This document shows positions 56,070 to 64,000 of a DNA stretch of 64,000 nucleotides, piece by piece (within the stretch, counting starts at the first letter, position 1; the number at the start of each line of letters is the position of its first letter). Source of the stretch: Caprimulgus europaeus (Eukaryota > Chordata > Aves > Caprimulgiformes > Caprimulgidae); the NCBI GenBank assembly GCA_907165065.1, contig OU015540.1, forward strand, positions 3,208,001 through 3,272,000, in the 5' to 3' direction. The notes beneath the pieces are model-generated. The model was given only the letters and a program-made list of their open reading frames with translations, made no database searches and had not been told where the DNA came from. A program made the position numbers and the translations under genes.

Positions 56070-59000
56070 GAGAGCACATCAGTGTCCCCAAACTCCCCTG
56101 AATGCTCCTCAATTTTGCAGTGGCCCTTCCGAACCGGGGTGAGCCGTGCAGTGCAGCAATGGGGTTGTTGCAGACTCAGTTCCAGTTCCCACTGGAGCTT
56201 TGCTCACCCACCAGTGCTCGGAGATGGCTCCTGCGTGCGGACGTGTGCCTGATAACCCCCGTGCCACGCCAACACTCACCGCACGGCACGGCGGCAGGAA
56301 GGGAGGGAGCGCAGAGAGCCTGCGGTGGGGGCAGGGGCCGGCGGCGTGTTTGTGGAGTAACGCTCCAACTGCTGTAATGGATTGCCTTGTTTATACTGGG
56401 CCCAGGGAAAATCACTCTAGGGATGAAGACGGAGAAGAGTCCAGAAGCCTTTGAGAGCAGGAGAAGCTCTGCATCCTCCTGCCTCTTACTTTTGCTTTCA
56501 AAACCACTGCTTTGCCATCACTGTCAAAGCGCAGAAGCTTTAAAATCACTGTAGTAAGCATAGGAGGGATGGGGAAAGGCAAGGAAAAGACTCATCTAAT
56601 GGGAATGTGGCTCTTCAGGGCTCCCCCTCACCAAGAGGCACCCTCGGTACCCAAGGATGCACCAAGAAGAGTCACTGGGCCAGGGGCTGCCAGGAGGAGT
56701 TGCCAAAACACTCTAAGAGAGGGAGAAAAAGAAATAGGAACCACCTTAAGGGAGGGGAGCCACCAGCAGAAGAGTTAAAAATGACTAAATACTTTCCCAA
56801 TATCACTCCTCCACGTAAGCACTGCTGTAATTGCCCTTGGGATGTTGCACAACAGCGAGAGGGAGGGGCAGGGAGGGAGGCGTCCCAGCCAGCCACCATG
56901 CCAAAAAGCATCCAAACCTCCGTCCCAGGCCCTGCTGTCATCGAGGAGAGACGCTTGGCGTTGCCACATGTACCTCTCCAACACCTTGGGGCCCTGCTGC
57001 TGGATTTAGCCCCTGAGGGGTCATTGCTCACAGGAGCTGGAGGACTCCTGGGAGGACTCGCTGCTCACGCCTCTGAGACACAGCAGCTGCCCCAGGGAGC
57101 AAGAGCAAAAGCGAGGAGGAACAGAGCCCACGTTGCACTGTGTGGCAAAAAAAAAAAAAAAGGGAAAAGAAAAAGAAAAAAGAGATATAACAGTTTCATT
57201 CAAGCACCGTCGCTCTCTGGAAGTCTCACGCTGAGCAGCTGGTCTTTAAGACAGCCACAAGCACGACATGCAAGCACAGAGTGGTTCCATTTCTGGGTGC
57301 TTTTATTAGTGACGCTCAGACAGGGGCATCCACTCGACCCCCGCGTGAAGGAAAACGGCTGACTCATTCTTCCAGTGATGCTGGAGAGCAGGACCCAGTG
57401 CTCTGTAGCAGCAGCACTGGTTCTCTCCCACTCTGTAAACCAGATCACCAGATCCAGGTTCGGACACCATGCACGTACGCACGCACCAGCTCATCCACGG
57501 ATGCGCTGGGTCCCTGGATAAAGCATCTGCAGCCTTTGCTTCCAAAAGCAGCTCGCTGATGCTTTGAGGCAAAAGGGAAACCTCTGAGAGATGCAGTCTC
57601 AAGGTTTAAAACATCTGTGGGCCACCAGCCATTAAATAGGATGCTATGCTGGTTTGCTGCTATCGGGTCTTACGCCAGGTTCATCACTGTGCCGGCTGGG
57701 TACCGTCCAGCAATGCATTAAGTGATGTGACTATTTCTGTTCTCATCACATGTTTGCTCTCATCCTCTCCAGGGTGTGTGTAGGGGGAGAAAAAAAAAAA
57801 ACCCCACACATTCAGTATGAAGTGTCTTATTTTGGTAAGGTTTTTCCTATTTCTGTATAACGTGTGCTGCTGGGCTGCTGGCAGAGGAGAAAGGGGATTT
57901 TATTTTCCTAATATCCGTGTACTCAGGTATTTCTGTTAAAGGAGGTAAAGTCAAAGAAATGCTACATCAAATATCCAGGAGTGCACAGTGCTGACATCTG
58001 CACCTCGCTACTATATGGCCTTTCATTAGCATTACCTAAATGTACGACCATACAAAGAGCAGATTTCCTTAGCAACAGGGCTGCCTTCATATTTCCTCCC
58101 CACTACCCCCTGCCCTTAGAAGAAAAATGACTTCAGCTCTTTTGCAGAGCAGTGCTCGCAGCCGCTCGGCGATGCAGCAGTGCTGTACAACGCTGCCAGC
58201 CTTACTATATGCTGCATCTGGGACGCTTTCCTCCCTACGCCGGGACCCACGAGCCATAAAGCAACCTCTTGACTTAGCTCTTCTGTACAGTCACAATAAA
58301 ACTCCTCTCTCCTCACGGAACAAATGCAAAACAGCCCTGTAACGGCAGAGGAGGGGGATCCTCTCCTCCAGATGACTTACAGCTCCTCTCACCAAGGGAG
58401 GATGGCCAGTGTGCATGACGATTGCCGGCAAGGCTGGATGCCAACTCCACTGCTCCCTGTCACTTGGTTGCAGGGTGCTGACTGCCCTGCTCCCCAAAAT
58501 GCACTTTAAGCCCACATCTGCTTTGGGCAGGGAGCTGCCAACCCTCCCTCTCCCCAGATCTGGGCCAGAAAGACTGAACACTTCATCCTCTGCGCTCTCC
58601 CCCGGTGCCACAGCCTGGTGCACTGGGCTATTTTAAGAGCTCGTCTGGGAGACTGGCACACGCACCGCGCTGCCGGGAACTCCCTGCTTCTGTCTTAAAA
58701 AAGCTGGAGGCTGGGAACCTGCTGGGACTCACCCCCGTGCCTCCCAAGGTCTGACCCTCCTCTCGCTGGGACTGGCTCAACGCTGCTGAGTCAAACGGAA
58801 TTAGTCCCAATTAGCACTGGTGAAACGGTAGGAAAATCGTGCCCTCTCCGGCACTTCAACCCCTCCAGCCGGAGGCTGTGAGGACTAAGCCTCCCCCTCC
58901 AGCTATGCCCCTGCTTTTCATCCCTCTCCTCTCAACCTGCTCGTTCTGTGGCACCATTCCCTGCCTTTTCCACACGGATACTCTCTCCCTTTCCCATTAT
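56070..59000. other. Single-copy intronic sequence
   Basis: No gene recognised. A CpG-rich spot lies at 56265-56350 and A runs at 57148-57163 and 57789-57800. The AT-rich stretch at 57900-58080, containing CTATATGGCC, TTTCATTAGCATTACC and TTAGCAACAGGG, is a further weak regulatory candidate. Confidence 0.4.
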
Positions 59001-59004
59001 GATA

Positions 59005-59185
59005 GGGTCTTTGATTGCACGATCGCATAACTATAATGAGACAAATATTTATTTTGCAGATATGGGTTAATCAGACCGAAGGTATAGAAATATTTCATGC
59101 GCTAATCAGAGTACCTTCAGCAATCAGTATAGTAAATAACTCAGGTAAATTAACATAGGAGAGTTCCCTTAACAGGTTTTATTCT
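59005..59185. promoter_or_regulatory. Candidate conserved non-coding element, AT-rich
   Basis: Sequence with CTTTGATTGCACG, ACTATAATGAG, ACAAATATTTATTTTGC, GGGTTAATCAGACC, GCGCTAATCAGAG, GCAATCAGTATAG and AACTCAGGTAAATTAAC. Two TAATCAGA cores 40-50 bases apart and many unrepeated AT-rich words make it the strongest enhancer-like candidate in the right half of the window. Confidence 0.4.
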
Positions 59186-59189
59186 AAGA

Positions 59190-61400
59190 TATATGTGCAT
59201 TAAGGACTAATTTGCCCTCCCCCCTCAGATTTAGGCTGGAGCCCAAGATGAGGTTCAGACCAAGGTTCCCTCCTATCAGCTTTCACAGGAGCTGTGCGGG
59301 CTTCGCTCCTGGCAGGATCAGACGCTGGGATGAATATTCAGCAGCGCGATCGCCTCGCCTTTGTTTTCCATGCTCTGCACCTTTAAATTTCCAAGGGCTC
59401 CGCTCTTTCCAGCTCAGACAGCCTTTTTGCATTCAGTTTGTTGCAAGCTGACACAGAAGACACGATGGAGCAGGTTGTGTCTCTTGCTCTGAGCCCTTCA
59501 CGCCACTCTGGCAGCGTTCAGGGGCCCATATTAAGAGCCAGGAGTAATTAGTGAATTCCTCCTGCCCCGGCGCTGTGCAGAGCAGCCATACGCGGCACGC
59601 CGTGGCGGTGGCTGACCGGCCACACGCGGTGCCAAGAGCGGAGGTGCAGCGGTGGCTGTGGGGACACCAGGCTCCCATGCAGGTCCAGAGGGGCTGAGTA
59701 GGACAAGCCAAGCGAGAGCCCAAGAAGGGCTCTTCGCTGCAATGGGCCTTCCCAGGGTGCTTGCCTAAGGTCCCACAAAATAGTGCTCCCAGGAGACACT
59801 TTATGTGTGAGTACAAGAGCTGCCCATGTCCCCTAACCTCAGTGTCCCTTGCTCAGGTGTCCCCAGAGCAGAAGTGGCAGTGCTCCTGCCCCAAACCAGC
59901 TCCTACAACTGTATTTTCCTAGTTTTACTCAGAAAATACTCCTGCAGAGGAAACACGGAGGACCTGGAGATTCTGCCCTTGCCTCTGTTGTGTTTTGGGA
60001 TCCCTGAGAACAAAAAGCACCAGAGGAATGGCAGGCATTATAGTAACGATGGTGACAAATTTAATTAGAGCAGGAAGCTCTGGAGTGGATTTCAAATGGC
60101 AACACGGCATTTTGTGTGAAAGCATTGCCACGCTCTCCCCTTTCCCTCCCCGCCTCCACCAAACGGCTCCATCCAAACCCACCCCACCTCTAATTTTCCC
60201 ACATGTCATCCCCTTCATCTTCCCCCCACCACAACCCCAAGGACCCTGACACATTCCCGTGGTCTGGAAAATGCAACCGTAGAGCAATTCAGGAATACAG
60301 CAGCCAGATGTGCAACAGTATATCCGACGTGTCACTCAAAGGAGCCCTTCAGCGGAGCCCAGACATGCTATCCCGCAATCTTAACTAATACATCCTGGGG
60401 CCCTGGAGGAGTTGATGGATGTATACAATTCCCTTTCCTACAGCTGTGGTCCCTTTTAGAAGGGGCATCCAGACTCAACAATAGCCCTGCTGTTGCTTTC
60501 AAGACAGAACCTCTTCAGACAAACCAGGCTTAATAATCCTGACCCCGCTAACGCCCGCCCGGACTCTGCTGAGGTGGTTGGTGGTGGAGTTTGGGAGCCA
60601 AGGGCTGGGGACAGGATCTGGCCTTGAGGAGACGACATCTGCCAATTCACCTTGTGCTACAGCCTCTGAGAAACCTTGGTAACTGGTTGGAATATAACCA
60701 CCTTGGGGAAAAGGCAAACGGAGAGGAGCAGGTAATAAGATTTCTAACTGGTGCTGGTAGAAAGAAGGAAGTAATATAACAGTTTAATTAATCTATGCCT
60801 ATTAGCGTTATTAAAGAAAACAGGGAGCTATTGGAGATTTACCTCGGAGAATATCATCAAACGGGGACCTTCTGCAGGGAATTTTATGTCTCTGTGCCCA
60901 ATTTATAACCAGCATGGAGGTGTGGTGTTAGTGACAGCCAGTGCTGAAATGTCACAGTGCTTAGAAGTCATTAGCTGGGGACACAGGGAGAGAGAAAGAG
61001 AGGATGGAGGAGGGGACAAGGGAGAAATGGGGAAGGAAGGAAAAGGAATTAATTTAATTAAAAATATCTTTAGAGCCTGTCTCTTGATTTGTGTGGTTTT
61101 GGGGCTTGGCAGAGCTGCTGAGAACGGTGTGGAAGGAAAATCAAGGTTGCTAGGGCTTTTTGAAGCTGATAAAAAAAAATAAGCACACTTTTCATGTTCA
61201 GGAAGATAAATCCCCATTTTCTCAGTCTCAAGACAATCCAGTTATTTACTGACAGTTTTACTGTGAAATAAAAAGGGCTTTAAGCTTCTTTCTACTTGAT
61301 GTCTCCATAGCCTGAATATTATTAGATCCCAGCCTGGTGCAGCTGGAGTTTTGGTTAATAAATTTAACGTCATTAGACAGAAAAGCCTTCTACTGAATGT
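59190..61400. other. Single-copy intronic sequence
   Basis: No gene recognised. The segment at 60770-60870 (AACAGTTTAATTAATC, TATTAGCGTTATTAAAG) is AT-rich and could belong to a regulatory element. T runs lie at 61408-61436. Confidence 0.4.
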
Positions 61401-61479
61401 TGCAATTCTTTTTTTTTTCTTTTTTCTTTTTTTTTTGCTGTTGCAGTCAGACTGTATGTAGGTGGTAAGAATCAAAAGA

Positions 61480-63230
61480 AAGGAAGTATGCTTGGCAAAC
61501 AGGGGAGTGCTAAAAAAAGGTTTCGCTCGGGCTCAGGTTCGGCGCGAGGGTGTTTTGCCTGTAGACAAGGCAGGGCTGAGCTCTGCCCCGGGCAGACAAA
61601 CCCCACCACCATGGCAGTGCTGGTTTTGAAGCATCTCTCTGCAAAATCCTCTCGCTGTCACAGCAATGGGGTGTCCCGGGGTGTTTGTCCCACCTGAGGG
61701 AACAGCACCATGAGTGGCCATGCCTGCCGGGATGGCGAGGTCTTGTGTGGTGGCCTTATGCTGGGGCAGGGCTCTTGGGAGCGGCAATGTCACGATGCTC
61801 AGGGGACACCTTAGCTCTGCCATCACAGGGTGGCTTTTCTGAGAGGAAAGGTCTTCTTTTCCACCCAGAGTCTGCCTTGGGGCTGTCACAAGGCCAAGGG
61901 CCATCACAAGGCTGTCACAAGCAAAATGTGCCTTGATGGGACAAGGAGGGGAACAGCCACGATGGGGTGGGTGAGGAGAAGGCAGATGGCAGCGGGGCCT
62001 CCATCTTCCCCCGTGGGGAGCCAGACATCTGCGGCCCCTCAGAGTGGGGCTCACTGTCATGGAGGGAGAGCTCCCAGCCCAAAGCAAGCAGGGCCTCGTT
62101 CTCCCCTCAGGGTCGCTGCCATCTTGCATCTCCCCCTGCTACCCTCTCTTCTCTGCTTCTACCCTCTCGCTGCTGCTCCTGCCATGGCCTCGTCCCTTCT
62201 CCTGCCAGGAGACATGCCAGCTGGGAGGGAGACACTGAGGAAGATGCTGAGGAAGACGCCGCAGCACTCTCATCACACACCCAACCCGCTTCTTTGCCAT
62301 CTCCTGCCCTGCTGCCTTCCCACCACAAGCAGGCAGATGTCATGGCTGGGCCTTCCCTCCCTGCCAACAAACCTAAAGCATGGCAGCATTGGAGGGATGC
62401 TTAATTTTGGGGAGCTGTTCCCTGTGGGTTGAATAAAACATGTCCCACATGGTGGGTTTCTAACCCCAAAACCCTGTGGGTGTTGTGGACACCAGGAGAG
62501 GGCTTTGATAGCAGAAGCGGAGCCATGAGTCACCTCCTACCCGGTGGCCCCACGGGTTTCAACCCATGCACAAAGAACCTCCGTGTCCGAGATAAGCTCT
62601 TTTACAAAATAAACAGCGGTGGCTGGAAGTGGAGAAGCAGAAGAAGGGTCCTGGGGAGATAGCAAGGGGCCAGGGCTGTCCGGGGTCGGGCAGGGACGGT
62701 TACGGAGCCGGTGGCTGCCGGGACGGGAAGGAAGTGGTTGTTGTGGGAGTAACGTCAGGAAGAACCTCCACTGGGGCCCGGGCGGGCAGGGAGAGGGGAA
62801 GATCAGAGAGTTCACGGATGGGGACGGGGATGGGGATGCGGCTGGGGAGGAAACGCTGGAGGCAGAGGAGGTTGAGGGGAAGGGTCCGGTGTGGAGATGG
62901 GGAGGGGGATGAGAACCCAGGCAGTGGTGGGCTGGGAGCACAACCAACCCCAAAGTGCTGCTGGATTTGGTTTACTCCCCTTATCGCCCAAACCGATGTC
63001 TCAAAAACGTGGGGTTTTTTAAAATAAAAATACCCCTCTGGTGAATAAGAGCAAAACAAATAATGACAAGAAGCGAGGCTGGGTAATTAGCAGCAGATGG
63101 CTGGCACTGACAGGTACCTTCATACCTGTGCACCCCGAGTTAACAGCCTTCGCACATGGAGGTGCTCCCAGAGCTGCTGAACAATCGCAGCCCGGCTCGA
63201 GGCACCGATACTGGAGCGTAGAGACGGCAG
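61480..63230. other. Single-copy intronic sequence, G/C-rich
   Basis: No exon recognised. A GGGGACGGGGATGGGGATGC-type 6-base series lies at 62819-62840. Nothing else can be supported. Confidence 0.4.
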
Positions 63231-63239
63231 CGCCCTGAG

Positions 63240-63910
63240 CTGCTTTAGGGAAATCCAGTTTAGAGCCAAGGCAATGCATGCAGAGTCATTAATCTAGGTC
63301 TAGTGCCAATAGGGATGGCTTTGCATTAGCGCCGGGCCCCTTTGTAGTTCAGACAATCAGACGTATTCAAACAGCACGAGATAACACTGCAGAAAGCTGA
63401 GACCATGGCAGCTCATTCCTCCTGTAAGGGGCGGGGGGAGAGGATTTACAGGCAAAATAGCATTGCATTAATGGGACTGCTCAGTATTCTGCACAGACGC
63501 TCGCGGATAATGTCTTTGCAAACTAACTGCAATAAATTAATTAAATTAATCTACTATGCCGTGCTTGTCCCCACCCAACATCAAATTCAAGGATGATCAG
63601 GGCTTGTCTTATCCTCCATAGCCTACGAAAGAATCTGATCTCACTTGCTCTAGAGTTTCTGAAGCACTGAATTGCAAAGTACCACCTGCCTCACTAAACT
63701 AATCACCAGCCTGGTGGTTTAGATCACATCAGTTTTACATGTAATTAAGACTGTCCAGGAGGGCATGCAGCTGCTTACATGGTCGTTCCCTCTTATACAG
63801 CAACGTGCCTCCTGCTCAGATAGGTGCAATTAAACAAGCCTGTTCACAGTCATTAAGCATTAATGCACCTCATTAGCATAAGAACTGGAAGAAGCTTTGA
63901 TGCAGGGAAC
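63240..63910. promoter_or_regulatory. Candidate cluster of conserved non-coding elements at the right edge
   Basis: About 670 bases of relatively AT-rich, non-repetitive sequence. Motifs include GAGTCATTAATCTAGG, GGCTTTGCATTAGCGC, AGCATTGCATTAATGGG, AATTAATTAAATTAATC, CATTAAGCATTAATGCACC and CCTCATTAGCATAAG. TGCATTA and TTAGCAT words recall POU/homeodomain sites. The cluster may continue past the window edge. The call is inferred from composition and motif density. Confidence 0.35.
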
Positions 63911-64000
63911 CCCGCAGGAGAAGGAGATAGAGAGAGATGTACATACAGACAGGAAGGCGAAGGGCTGGGCCACCACCTCCTCCTGGCCCCGACCAACTAT

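Overview
This window is vertebrate nuclear DNA, almost certainly from a bird. The evidence is a GC-rich, intron-dominated sequence with CR1 LINE 3' fragments typical of birds and other sauropsids, plus one unmistakable vertebrate gene, RAI1 (retinoic acid induced 1), with ordinary GT-AG introns. There are no bacterial-type genes, operons, CRISPR arrays or phage features. The many open frames outside RAI1 are shadows or low-complexity translations.

Layout, left to right. (1) Bases 1-600 look like the 3' end of a plus-strand transcript: an ATTAAA signal at 575-580 followed by a GT-rich stretch. In mammals SREBF1 lies tail-to-tail with RAI1, so this is probably the SREBF1 3' UTR, inferred from gene order only. 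(2) RAI1 runs on the minus strand. Its terminal exon is about 980-3105, with AATAAA at 999-1004 and stop codon TAG at 3091-3093. Small coding exons lie at 3511-3560 and 3882-3975. The giant main coding exon is 5117-10730, with its ATG at 10712-10714. Spliced, these give 1918 residues, ending in a complete extended PHD zinc finger. (3) Bases 10731-64000 hold no recognisable protein-coding exon. Since the 5' leader of RAI1 must be upstream, this is best read as the large 5' intron(s) of RAI1, possibly continuing into its upstream flank. It carries a 1.35 kb pentamer-based satellite, two CR1 fragments, a TTCC array, a 1.1 kb minisatellite with AACCCCTTTAA cores, a perfect 77-bp palindrome, an 0.8 kb homopurine tract and many smaller tandem arrays. 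Between these lie single-copy stretches, some AT-rich with clustered homeodomain-like motifs and some CpG-dense, which are candidate regulatory elements or non-coding first exons.

Functionally the window is one dosage-sensitive chromatin-regulator gene, its 3' neighbour and its intronic landscape. The clearest unusual biology is the replacement of the polyglutamine tract known in mammalian RAI1 by a (PPQ)n tract, the reconstructed four-residue last coding exon, and the dense repeats in the intron next to the main coding exon. I found no previously undescribed multi-gene system here.
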